Positions 18,589-26,161 of a DNA stretch of 41,511 bases are shown in pieces. The stretch lies in contig CALMSO010000015.1 of assembly GCA_937872385.1 (NCBI GenBank), positions 1-41,511 of the forward strand, read 5' to 3'. A program made the position numbers and the translations under genes. The notes below the pieces were generated by a model, which saw nothing but the letters and a program-made list of their open reading frames with translations, ran no database searches and had not been told where the DNA came from. Source of the DNA: an uncultured Saprospiraceae bacterium (GTDB lineage: Bacteria; Bacteroidota; Bacteroidia; Chitinophagales; Saprospiraceae). Within the stretch, counting starts at the first letter, position 1. Each line of letters starts with the position of its first letter.

Positions 18589-19278
18589 ATGAGTAAACGC
18601 AACAAACTGCAAAAATTCGCGGAATTACTGAGTTTTCCTAACGTATATGAAAACTTCGACGCCCGTCAGCCCAGCTTGAGCGGCCCCAATGGCGCCCCGA
18701 TAGACCTGCGCGGCAAATGGGCGGAGCAGCATTTTGGCAATGCACAACCACTCACACTGGAGTTGGCCTGCGGCCGCGGCGAATATACCCTGGGGCTGGC
18801 TAAACGCTACCCTGAGCGCAATTTTATTGGTGTGGATATAAAAGGAGCACGCATCTGGAAAGGGGCACATCTGGCCCTGAACGAGGGGCTGACCAATGTA
18901 GCATTTTTGCGGACGCGCATCGAGCAGATCGCCCTGTTTTTTGCCCCGCAAGAGGTAGCCGAAATCTGGATTACTTTTCCCGATCCTTTCCTACGCGAAA
19001 GCAAGGCCAATCGCAGGCTTACGTCGCCTTTTTTCATTGCACAGTACCGCCGCATTCTCGCGCCCAATGGCATCGTGCATCTCAAAACCGACGAGCCGAA
19101 TCTTTACGCATTTACGCTGGAAACACTCGCCGCCGATGCTGCGACCACGCTGCTCTATTCTGATGATGATATTTATGCCCGGCCGCTGCCATTTCCGGAG
19201 CTGGAGTTGAAAACCTACTATGAGCAAATGCACCTTGCCGAGGGCAAAACCATCAAGTACGTCCGGTTTGGTATCTGA
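18589..19278 (+). CDS. trmB: tRNA (guanine-N7-)-methyltransferase
   Basis: 229 residues. Transfers a methyl group from S-adenosylmethionine to N7 of G46 in tRNA. The SAM-binding loop reads LELACGRGEYTLGLA, followed by FIGVDIKGARIWKGA. The family's catalytic signature is present as ITFPDPFLRESKANRRL, a variant of the commoner FPDPWPKxRHxKRRL; it retains the FPDP and the paired arginines. A later HLKTDEPNLYAFTLE matches the TD-x-x-x-YA motif. The length and N-terminal LSFPNVYENF are typical of Bacteroidota TrmB. Confidence 0.93.
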   Translation: MSKRNKLQKFAELLSFPNVYENFDARQPSLSGPNGAPIDLRGKWAEQHFGNAQPLTLELACGRGEYTLGLAKRYPERNFIGVDIKGARIWKGAHLALNEGLTNVAFLRTRIEQIALFFAPQEVAEIWITFPDPFLRESKANRRLTSPFFIAQYRRILAPNGIVHLKTDEPNLYAFTLETLAADAATTLLYSDDDIYARPLPFPELELKTYYEQMHLAEGKTIKYVRFGI

Positions 19279-19314
19279 TGGCAAAAAACAGATACACGTA
19301 TCGCCGATAAAAAA

Positions 19315-19375
19315 ACAGGTACGCACTTGCCGTATGACCGTTTTATCGAACCATAGCTGGCAGGGGCGTACCTGT
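19315..19375 (-). terminator. Large imperfect hairpin, probable terminator for the ompH genes
   Basis: Outer arms of 10 bp are perfect (ACAGGTACGC at 19315-19324, GCGTACCTGT at 19366-19375). Inside are further pairings at 19326-19331 with 19359-19364 and at 19333-19336 with 19352-19355, giving a 61-base stem structure. On the minus strand it is followed by a run of T residues (complement of the A-run at 19308-19315), so it can terminate transcription from the ompH genes. It lies between convergent trmB and ompH. Confidence 0.65.
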
Positions 19376-19403
19376 ATTAGCTCAAGTATAAGTGGCAGCA
19401 GGA

Positions 19404-19922
19404 TTAGTTTTCGTCGCTGATGCCTAATTTGGTGCGCACCAGCGCCGTCACGTCTAAAGATGCATCTTTGTACAAAAGTACGCCCTCATCGAAGATATAT
19501 TGATACCCGCCTTCTGTGGCCACTTCCTGAATGGCTTTGTTCACTTTTTCAAGAATTGGGTTCATCAAATCGCTACGCTTGGTTTGTACCTGAGTCATCA
19601 TGTCCTGTTCAAACTTCTGGAGTTCGGCTTGCTTGGCTTCCAGTTTTTTGCCTTCTTCTTCCTGTTGCTTAGGTGACAATTCGCCACGCTCCATTTTCTG
19701 CTGTACGGCTACGTAGTCTTGCTGAAATTGCTCGACCATTGTCTGTCCTTTCTTTTGCAACTGCTTTTGCAGCGCTTCTAATTGGGCATCAGCCTGCTTT
19801 ACTTCCGGCATTTCTGCCAAAATAGCATTGGAACTAATGTAGCCAAATTTTTGTGCCTGCACGCTTATGGCTGCGCAAAGCAACAACACCAGCATACTCG
19901 TGATTTTCAATGTAGCTTTCAT
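19404..19922 (-). CDS. OmpH/Skp-family periplasmic chaperone (second of a pair)
   Basis: 172 residues. Residues 1-23 are a signal peptide (VLLLCAAISVQAQ). The mature protein begins KFGYISSNAILAEMPE, the standard Skp beta-strand start, then a long coiled-coil hairpin rich in Gln, Glu and Lys (about 45-120), and ends in YQYIFDEGVLLYKDASLDVT, which returns to the body domain. Skp trimers hold unfolded outer-membrane proteins in the periplasm. In Bacteroidota, one to three such genes usually lie in tandem, often beside bamA; bamA is not within this window. It is 83 bases downstream of the other ompH gene. Confidence 0.9.
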   Translation of the reverse strand: MKATLKITSMLVLLLCAAISVQAQKFGYISSNAILAEMPEVKQADAQLEALQKQLQKKGQTMVEQFQQDYVAVQQKMERGELSPKQQEEEGKKLEAKQAELQKFEQDMMTQVQTKRSDLMNPILEKVNKAIQEVATEGGYQYIFDEGVLLYKDASLDVTALVRTKLGISDEN

Positions 19923-20005
19923 TATTTGAAATTACGTTTTACAAAAAAGCGTCAATAATTTTTTTAAACGGATGCAAAATTACAAGATTTTCGACTAACC
20001 AACGC

Positions 20006-20530
20006 CTATCTTTTCAATTTATTCAGAATGTCGTCGGTTTTGTCATAAGCCGGATTGGAAAAAATAATGCCCGCACTACCCGACTTGTCGAAAATAAAAT
20101 CGTAGCCTCGCTCTTGGGCATAGGCTTCAATGCCTGCGTAAATCTTGTCTTGAATAGGGCGCACCAGCTCCTGCCGCATTCTGAATAGCTCACCTTCGGG
20201 GCCAAACTTGTCGCGCTGCTTGTCGCGGATTTCCTTTTCCTTGTTCATGATTTCCTCTTCGCGTTGCTTGCGTGCCTCGTCACTCAAAAGGACTTGCTCA
20301 GCCTGATAACGGTTGTATAAGCCGCGCACTTTATCATAATCTTGCGAAATTTCCTGCCGCCAGGTGGTAGCAATGCGATCCAGTTCGTCTTGTGCTTTTT
20401 GATATTCTTCAACACTTTCGAGGATGCGATTCACATCCACATAGGCAATGCGTTGGGCGCTGGCCACCACTGTGCACAACAGGGCAAAAGCCAGTACCGT
20501 CAGGGTTTTTCTTACAACTGTAGATTTCAT
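20006..20530 (-). CDS. OmpH/Skp-family periplasmic chaperone (first of a pair)
   Basis: 174 residues from the ATG at 20530, chosen over the upstream in-frame ATGs because it gives a clean signal peptide (VLAFALLCTVVASAQ). The mature part starts RIAYVDVNRILESVEEYQ, then has a coiled coil (about 45-125) with charged residues, and ends RGYDFIFDKSGSAGIIFSNP, a classic OmpH tail. The role is delivery of outer-membrane proteins to the BAM complex. It is paired with the downstream homologue at 19404-19922, with which it shares overall design but only modest sequence. Confidence 0.9.
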   Translation of the reverse strand: MKSTVVRKTLTVLAFALLCTVVASAQRIAYVDVNRILESVEEYQKAQDELDRIATTWRQEISQDYDKVRGLYNRYQAEQVLLSDEARKQREEEIMNKEKEIRDKQRDKFGPEGELFRMRQELVRPIQDKIYAGIEAYAQERGYDFIFDKSGSAGIIFSNPAYDKTDDILNKLKR

Positions 20531-20908
20531 ATTTTCAAAAATTTGGTTTATAAAAATATAGATAAAATTAGTGTCTGAAAATAGCATTTGCATACAAAAA
20601 GAGTACAATTTTAGGCATTTCTTTCCATTTCAAGACGCCATTTTCCGGAAAAGTCACCCTTTACAAGGTCTTTATCGGCTCTTTTTACTATTTCTTTAAC
20701 ACCTACTGCGATTGCTATTGCGCTCTGAGCGCTGGATTTAACCATAGTTTAACCAGATTTTCAGGTAAAATTAACGAATAACAGGATAGCGGCCTGCCAC
20801 AGGCATTGCCCACGCCACTGGATTTTATAACTTCGTCTTTGAAAAAACGAATTTGAACCGGAATCGGCTGATTGAGCCGGCAGCCAAACCGTCTTGACTA
20901 TCTTTGGT
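20531..20908. other. Gene-free spacer between ompH and hutH
   Basis: About 380 bases between divergent genes. Apart from a short stem (CGGCT at 20865-20869 with AGCCG at 20875-20879) and the promoter-like element at 20899, I see no gene, RNA or repeat. Confidence 0.4.
20899..20906 (+). promoter_or_regulatory. Putative -7 element placed almost on the hutH start codon
   Basis: TATCTTTG matches TAnnTTTG, with its last base 2 bases before the ATG at 20909. If real, transcription would begin at or just after the start codon, meaning a leaderless message or a slightly later start. A chance match cannot be excluded. Confidence 0.35.
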
Positions 20909-22411
20909 ATGCAACAAACACATTACATTAGTCCGGAGCCACTTACTCTGAGTGCGCTCCTGCCTGTCATCATCGGCGAAACCCAACTCGCGCTCTCACC
21001 TGCTTGTGCGCAGCGCATCCGGCAGTGCCGCACCTATCTGGAAGCACAGCTTGCGGAAAGTGATGCTTTATTTTATGGTATCAATACGGGCTTTGGTGCT
21101 TTGTGCGATGTGCGCATTTCTAAAACAGCAATTGAACAATTGCAACTCAACCTCATACAATCGCACGCTTGTGGCATGGGCGAGGAGGTGCCGCCGGAGC
21201 TGGTACGGCTGATGCTTTTTCTGAAAATACAGAGCCTGAGCTATGGCTACAGCGGAGTACGACTTGAGTTGGTCGAGCGCTTGATTGAGTATTTCAATCG
21301 GGGAATATGGCCGGTGGTGTATCAGCTTGGATCGCTGGGGGCTTCGGGCGATTTGGCCCCGCTGGCGCATCTTGGGCTGCCACTTATCGGGCTGGGGGAA
21401 GTCTGGTACTATGGCCGCAAGCGGGCTACTGGCGAACTACTGGGCGAACTGAACCTGCCCCCTCTGCGCTTTCAGTCGAAAGAGGCCTTAGCCCTGCTGA
21501 ACGGCACTCAGTTTTCGGCGGCGTATGCGGTATGGTGCTTGCTGGAAGCTTTGCGTTTGTACGATTTGGCCAATCTTTGCGCGGCCTTAGCATTGGATGC
21601 TTTTGATTGCCAGGAGTCACCCTTTGACGAGCGTATTCATCAACTACGCCCTCACCCCGGGCAGGTACAGGCGGCGGCGGCCATTCGATGGCTCCGGGCA
21701 GGCAGCGCGCTCGCAGTGCGCCCCAAAATACATGTGCAAGACCCCTACGCTTTTCGTTGTGTGCCGCAAGTGCATGGTGCCAGCTACAATGCCTTTGCGC
21801 ACGTAGAGCAGGTCGTGCTGACCGAAATCAATGCCGTGACCGACAATCCCAATATTTTCCCTGATACAGATGCTATTCTTTCTGGGGGCAATTTTCACGC
21901 ACAGCCCTTAGCCTTAGTGCTTGATTATCTGGCAATTGCATTATCAGAACTGGGTAGCATTTCCGAAAGGCGCACGTATCAGTTGCTTTCCGGGGTGCGT
22001 GGCCTGCCGCCTTTTCTCACCCAACACCCAGGGATGCACTCTGGGTTGATGATTGCTCAGTACACAGCCGCTTCAATGGTGAGTCAGAACAAACAACTTT
22101 GCACGCCCGCCTCGGTGGATTCGATTGTGTCGAGCAATGGACAGGAAGACCACGTAAGCATGGCTGCCAATGCCGCGACCAAGTGCTATCGGGTGGTGCA
22201 AAATGTAGAGCGGCTGCTGGCCATTGAATGGATGACGGCGGCTCAGGCGCTGGAGTTTCGGCGGCCCTTACAATCTTCCGTTTTTGTAGAAAAAATTGTG
22301 ACCAATTACCGAAATTACGTCCCAAAATTAGAGCAGGATCGCATCCTGAGTACCGATATGGAAAGTACGGTACAATTTTTGCGTCAGATAGACGCTGTGC
22401 CTGCCATGTAA
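20909..22411 (+). CDS. hutH: Histidine ammonia-lyase (MIO-dependent)
   Basis: 500 residues, the usual length. Removes ammonia from L-histidine to give urocanate, the first step of histidine breakdown. The cofactor triad Ala145-Ser146-Gly147 in GSLGASGDLAPLAH cyclises to the MIO group. YGINTGFGAL, the GNFHAQPLAL loop and the QEDHVSM motif are typical of HAL rather than phenylalanine or tyrosine ammonia-lyases, as is SHACGMGEE near residue 90. I chose the ATG at 20909 over the upstream in-frame TTG because it matches the usual N-terminus. No other hut genes lie nearby, so the pathway is scattered or incomplete here. Confidence 0.9.
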   Translation: MQQTHYISPEPLTLSALLPVIIGETQLALSPACAQRIRQCRTYLEAQLAESDALFYGINTGFGALCDVRISKTAIEQLQLNLIQSHACGMGEEVPPELVRLMLFLKIQSLSYGYSGVRLELVERLIEYFNRGIWPVVYQLGSLGASGDLAPLAHLGLPLIGLGEVWYYGRKRATGELLGELNLPPLRFQSKEALALLNGTQFSAAYAVWCLLEALRLYDLANLCAALALDAFDCQESPFDERIHQLRPHPGQVQAAAAIRWLRAGSALAVRPKIHVQDPYAFRCVPQVHGASYNAFAHVEQVVLTEINAVTDNPNIFPDTDAILSGGNFHAQPLALVLDYLAIALSELGSISERRTYQLLSGVRGLPPFLTQHPGMHSGLMIAQYTAASMVSQNKQLCTPASVDSIVSSNGQEDHVSMAANAATKCYRVVQNVERLLAIEWMTAAQALEFRRPLQSSVFVEKIVTNYRNYVPKLEQDRILSTDMESTVQFLRQIDAVPAM

Positions 22412-22510
22412 CATTTCAAAAAATAAGAACGTTATGTAAAAAATGACGCTTTCTACGCTGTAAATTGTTCCCACAAACACATTTATAAAAATAGCAAAAA
22501 ACCATTCATT

Positions 22511-23311
22511 ATGTATTCAAGAAAAATAGTAATCATTCTGGTAATGGCAGTAGCGGCCCTCCAATTCTCTGGCTGTAGCGGCGGCAAGGGCGGCGGCTTC
22601 AATCTCTTTTCGCCCGACCAAGATATGGAGCTCGGCAAGCAAACCGAAGCGCAAATCGCGGCTGACCCCAAACAGTTTCCTGTCTTGCCCGAGCGCGGCA
22701 ACGAGGAATTGTATGCCTATGTTCGAGGTATTAGCAATAAGCTACTCAACACCGGCAAGGTGAACTACCGCGACAAATTCGCCTGGGAAATCAAAATCAT
22801 TGACGACCCCAACACGCTCAACGCTTTTTGTACGCCGGGCGGCTTCATTTATGTGTACACCGGTATAATCAAATTTCTGGATTCGGAAGACCAACTCGCC
22901 GGCGTCATGGGGCACGAAATTGCCCACGCAGCGCTGCGGCATTCTACCCGGCAGATGTCGCAGGTGTATGGATTAGCTGCGCTGACTTCGGTAGCCACCG
23001 GCAATGCCAACCCCGGTCTGTTGGAGCAGATTGCACTGGGGCTGGTTTCGCTGAAGTTCAGCCGCAACCACGAGACAGAAGCCGATGCGCATTCGGTGAT
23101 TTATCTTTGCGAAACTGGCTACAACGCGGCCGGAGCCGCTGGCTTTTTCAAAAAAATGGAGGGGCAAGCCACGCCGCCTGCTTTTCTGAGTACGCACCCC
23201 AACCCAGGCAATCGTGTACAAAACATCGAGAAAAAAGCGCGTGATATGGGCTGCCGGGGCGACCGCACCAATCAGGTAGAATACGAGCGAATGAAACGCC
23301 TGATCCGATAG
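22511..23311 (+). CDS. M48-family metalloprotease, lipoprotein
   Basis: 266 residues. The type II signal peptide ends in FSGC with lipidated Cys22, so the protein is anchored on the periplasmic side of a membrane. The zinc site is HEIAH (His135, Glu136, His139), and the third ligand is Glu188 in the HETEAD segment. The architecture resembles LoiP/BepA-type peptidases that degrade misassembled outer-membrane proteins, though the TPR domain of BepA is absent here. The C-terminal STHPNPGNRVQNIEK motif is also typical of the family. It probably helps to maintain the envelope, which fits the nearby OMP genes. Confidence 0.9.
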   Translation: MYSRKIVIILVMAVAALQFSGCSGGKGGGFNLFSPDQDMELGKQTEAQIAADPKQFPVLPERGNEELYAYVRGISNKLLNTGKVNYRDKFAWEIKIIDDPNTLNAFCTPGGFIYVYTGIIKFLDSEDQLAGVMGHEIAHAALRHSTRQMSQVYGLAALTSVATGNANPGLLEQIALGLVSLKFSRNHETEADAHSVIYLCETGYNAAGAAGFFKKMEGQATPPAFLSTHPNPGNRVQNIEKKARDMGCRGDRTNQVEYERMKRLIR

Positions 23312-23335
23312 CAGATGTAAGTTTTTTTACTGCGC

Positions 23336-23375
23336 AAAAGGCGCGTCGAGAAATACCACTCCGGCGCGCCTTTTT
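23336..23375 (+). terminator. Intrinsic terminator of the M48 protease gene
   Basis: A 10-bp stem, AAAAGGCGCG (23336-23345) with CGCGCCTTTT (23365-23374), with a 19-base loop and a T-run on the right. It begins 24 bases after the stop codon. Confidence 0.88.
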
Positions 23376-23607
23376 GATGAACCAGCACAGCAACAAAAGC
23401 GTTGCTACGTATTATAAGGATGTGTTTCATTCAGTCAATCAACTGTATTTCAGCCCTTTCTGTTGGGGTTTTATGGTTTTGTGATGATGTAATTTCTAAT
23501 GCCTATTGTCTCTATGTTTTAACTTGTTTGCGTGGCAAAAATCGAATAACCAACGGCGAAAAGCCCTGTAAAAAGTATCTTATTACCTGATACACAAAAT
23601 TTTTCAA
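23376..23607. other. Gene-free spacer upstream of the double-barrel protein
   Basis: About 230 bases. A 62-codon open frame at 23402-23590 has no signal peptide or family resemblance and looks like chance. The promoter of the 23608 gene probably lies here. I see no tRNA or repeat. Confidence 0.4.
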
Positions 23608-24648
23608 ATGAAACAGTATCTACTTTTTTTACTCCTATGTATTGCAATGCCCACAATCGCTTCGGCCCAGTTAGCCAAAGGTAACTGGATGCTTGGGGGT
23701 AGTTTTTATCTATCCAATGATTTTGGTGATGCAAAGCGGTTCATCTATACCGTTAGCCCTTATGCAGGCTATTTACTAAGCAATCGTTTCATGCTGGGGA
23801 TGGGGCTAAGCAGCACTGGTTTCCAAAATGTGGACGACGTGGAAGTTTTCGATTATGCTGTGCAGCCGTTTGTCCGCTATTATTTTCCTATGCGCAACCC
23901 CAAATTTGCCTGGCTATTACAGGCTGGTGGTGCTTATGAGTGGGGGCGTTTTGATAGTCCTCTTTTGTCGGAACCACTTGTACAAACAACCTGGCGCGCT
24001 AATGCTGGCGGCGGTTTGAATATTTTTGTAACGCCCGGATTCGCCGTAGAGTTAGGGTGGAATTTCGACTATATTAATGACAATTTCGGTACACCTCGAA
24101 TAGAATCAACCTTTGTGGGCGGTTTGCAATTATATATAGCAAAAAACACCGAAGAAACTGCGAAACCCGTCACGTCAGAGGCTATTCGCCAGCAGACGGC
24201 CATCATTGGCGTCCGCCGAAATCTGATTGGCACCTTTTCTGAGGCCTTCGAATCGCTAGCCTTACTCATGCTCAACGACCAAATTGCGTTGGGCGGCGGA
24301 CTGCGCTCGCCAGTTGTGACCATAGATGCGACCGAGGGCATTCGGCTAAGCGAAATTCGCGCGCTGCTGCCGGTATTTCGAGTATTTCCAGATATCAACC
24401 GCAACGGAAGGTTTGGCCCGTACTTCGGCGCAGGCACTGATTTTACTTGGTTTCGACGTTCCACCAACAACAACGATTTTAGCCTAAACCCATTTGTAGA
24501 TGCAGGCATATTGTATTTTATCACTAGTCGCCTCGCGCTCGATGGCAATTTTCGCTATCGTTTCAATGCTATTGGCAACAACGAAACCCGCCTGTCTGAG
24601 CCAGGTTTTAGTATGGGTTTTCAGTATTTGATACCAAGTAAAAATTGA
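23608..24648 (+). CDS. Outer-membrane beta-barrel protein with two related halves
   Basis: 346 residues with a signal peptide (LLCIAMPTIASAQ, cleavage near residue 21). The first half (about 22-178) shows amphipathic beta-strand spacing typical of an eight-stranded OmpA-like or OmpW-like barrel, for example QPFVRYYFPM, AWLLQAGGAYEWGRF and GGGLNIFVTPGFAVELGW. The second half (about 190-346) shows a matching order: LPVFRVFPDINRNGRFGPYF, GTDFTWFRR, DAGILYFITSRLALDGNF and a C-terminal FSMGFQYLIPSK. The final aromatic residue pattern fits a barrel end. I do not recognise a named family. The two halves look like an internal duplication (see findings). Confidence 0.78.
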   Translation: MKQYLLFLLLCIAMPTIASAQLAKGNWMLGGSFYLSNDFGDAKRFIYTVSPYAGYLLSNRFMLGMGLSSTGFQNVDDVEVFDYAVQPFVRYYFPMRNPKFAWLLQAGGAYEWGRFDSPLLSEPLVQTTWRANAGGGLNIFVTPGFAVELGWNFDYINDNFGTPRIESTFVGGLQLYIAKNTEETAKPVTSEAIRQQTAIIGVRRNLIGTFSEAFESLALLMLNDQIALGGGLRSPVVTIDATEGIRLSEIRALLPVFRVFPDINRNGRFGPYFGAGTDFTWFRRSTNNNDFSLNPFVDAGILYFITSRLALDGNFRYRFNAIGNNETRLSEPGFSMGFQYLIPSKN

Positions 24649-24705
24649 CATCATGTGAGCGTAAAGTAACGAATAAGGTGCTAAGTCATGGGATATTGTT
24701 ATTTG

Positions 24706-24754
24706 TAATTCGCTATTCGCCGTTCGCGGTTTGCTTTTCGTAGTTTGCAGGTTC
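24706..24754. repeat. Degenerate 7-bp tandem array (CTATTCG type)
   Basis: Seven 7-base steps: TAATTCG, CTATTCG, CCGTTCG, CGGTTTG, CTTTTCG, TAGTTTG and CAGGTTC. Its consensus, roughly CNRTTYG, is the reverse complement of the array at 32801-32870 (CRAAYMG). It lies in the spacer between two convergent genes. Confidence 0.7.
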
Positions 24755-24777
24755 AAAATAATTTTGTGGTTTAGGAA

Positions 24778-24809
24778 GGTTTAAAGGTTTGGAGGTTGAA
24801 CGGTTTATA
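24778..24809. repeat. 8-bp tandem array (GGTTTAAA type)
   Basis: Four units in register every 8 bases: GGTTTAAA, GGTTTGGA, GGTTGAAC and GGTTTATA, preceded by a looser GGTTTAGGAA. It is 23 bases downstream of the 7-bp array at 24706. No gene lies between 24649 and 24856. Confidence 0.65.
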
Positions 24810-24856
24810 GTTCACCGCTGAAATCAGTCTATCATCCAAAATTTAGCGTCTAAATA

Positions 24857-26020
24857 TTAATCATCATGTTCTCGGCTTTCCATGTGCCCTTGTACGTAAT
24901 AAGCGCCTTTTATGACAATCATTTCATGATCGGCTAATGATAATGATAGAATTTCTATAAAATTACCATCCGAGCGACCAGTTTTTATTAACATTTTAAT
25001 AAATCCTTCCGGTTTTTTTACAAAAATATAATGTTCATTATTTTCCATGATGATGGCGCTGAGGGGTACGGCCCATACCTCCTGCGCATCTGTGAAAATG
25101 CGCGCCTGCATGTACGCACCGGTGATAAGTTCGGTCGGTTCGCGCTCAAAATGCCCATGCACCATGGTCGTTTTGGTGTCAGGGTCAATCATTTTGCCTA
25201 CCTGATGCACCTCCGCCGTGTAAAGCCGGTCGCTACCTGGCATGTGGCATTCGATGCGCTGCCCCTCGCGGATGCGCCCAACGTCTTTTGCAAATACTTG
25301 CAATTCAAGATGTGTATGGCTCCGGTCCACCATTTCAAATAATAAATCTGCTGGTGATACTAATTTACCAATGTTAATATTTACTTTAGTGATATAACCA
25401 CTCACCGGTGCGTACAAGTGCATAATGGACTGAATATCACCCGTTTCCTCTAATGTTTTTACAGAAATGCCCAACAGCTCCAGCTCTGCGCGTAGTCCTT
25501 TGTAGCGGGCCTCTTGTAGGCGCAAATCGGCGCGGGCCTGCTCTAATGCACGTTGTGAGGCAGCATCGGCGGCAGCTAAAGTTTCCTTGCGGGCAAGGTC
25601 GTTTTGCAAAAAAGATAACTGACTTTGGACTTCGAGCAGTTCGCGTTGTAATTTTACAAAATCAGGGTGTCGTAATGAAGTTAATACAGCGCCTTTTTTT
25701 ACAAAATCGCCCGGCAGCCATTTAGCTGACTGAATGAATCCTGCCCCCGGCGCAAAGACGGAATACAAACTGTAAGGCGGCGCTTCAATGCGGCCGTTAC
25801 ATTCTATAAAATCAGCAATGACGTGCTTTTCGGGGCGCCCCAGCTCAATGCCTGCCAAGGCTATTTGTTCGGACGTGAGCACCGCCAGCTCTGTTTCTGC
25901 TTCGGATGCTGCTTCTATTGGCTCTGATTTTTTATTACAAGCCATGGTGAATAAAATCGAAATTAAGACTGCGTATTTACCGATTTTATTTAGTTGCATC
26001 ACAAATGAATGCTGTTTCAT
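24857..26020 (-). CDS. CzcB-type periplasmic adaptor of a heavy-metal RND efflux pump (lipoprotein)
   Basis: 387 residues. The N-terminus has a type II signal peptide ending in TMAC, with Cys28 as the lipidation site. The periplasmic part has the HlyD/CzcB order: an initial beta strand, a lipoyl half-motif (VFAPGAGFIQSAKWLPGDFV), a coiled-coil hairpin (about 115-185, RELLEVQSQLSFLQNDLARK onward), then the second lipoyl half (LYAPVSGYITKVNINIGKLV) and barrel domains. This adaptor links the inner-membrane pump to the outer-membrane channel. It is the last gene of the efflux cluster; the CzcA-TolC gene ends 141 bases upstream. Metal specificity (Cu/Ag, Zn/Co/Cd) cannot be told from the sequence. 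Confidence 0.88.
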   Translation of the reverse strand: MKQHSFVMQLNKIGKYAVLISILFTMACNKKSEPIEAASEAETELAVLTSEQIALAGIELGRPEKHVIADFIECNGRIEAPPYSLYSVFAPGAGFIQSAKWLPGDFVKKGAVLTSLRHPDFVKLQRELLEVQSQLSFLQNDLARKETLAAADAASQRALEQARADLRLQEARYKGLRAELELLGISVKTLEETGDIQSIMHLYAPVSGYITKVNINIGKLVSPADLLFEMVDRSHTHLELQVFAKDVGRIREGQRIECHMPGSDRLYTAEVHQVGKMIDPDTKTTMVHGHFEREPTELITGAYMQARIFTDAQEVWAVPLSAIIMENNEHYIFVKKPEGFIKMLIKTGRSDGNFIEILSLSLADHEMIVIKGAYYVQGHMESREHDD

Positions 26021-26118
26021 AATTATACTTTTTAAAATTTTGTAAAAATGTAAACCGCCTTGCCTATGAAGGCTACCTGGTTTATTTTGTACAATAATTT
26101 GCTTTTTAATGCCTTACA

Positions 26119-26160
26119 AAATCATAAATCATAAATCATAAATCGTACATCATAAATCGT
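26119..26160. repeat. 7-bp tandem array, six units (AAATCAT type)
   Basis: Six steps of 7 bases: AAATCAT three times, then AAATCGT, ACATCAT and AAATCGT. It ends one base before the complement of the CzcA-TolC stop codon (26162). It lies in the spacer between two co-directional genes of the efflux cluster. Confidence 0.85.
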
Positions 26161-26161
26161 A

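Noticed and set aside
20909..22411. Phenylalanine or tyrosine ammonia-lyase instead of histidine ammonia-lyase
   Set aside because: The loops around GNFHAQPLAL and QEDHVSM follow the histidine enzyme pattern, and the length is that of HutH.
23402..23590. 62-codon open frame between the M48 gene and the double-barrel gene
   Set aside because: Cysteine-rich chance translation of an A/T-rich spacer, with no signal peptide, motif or start context.
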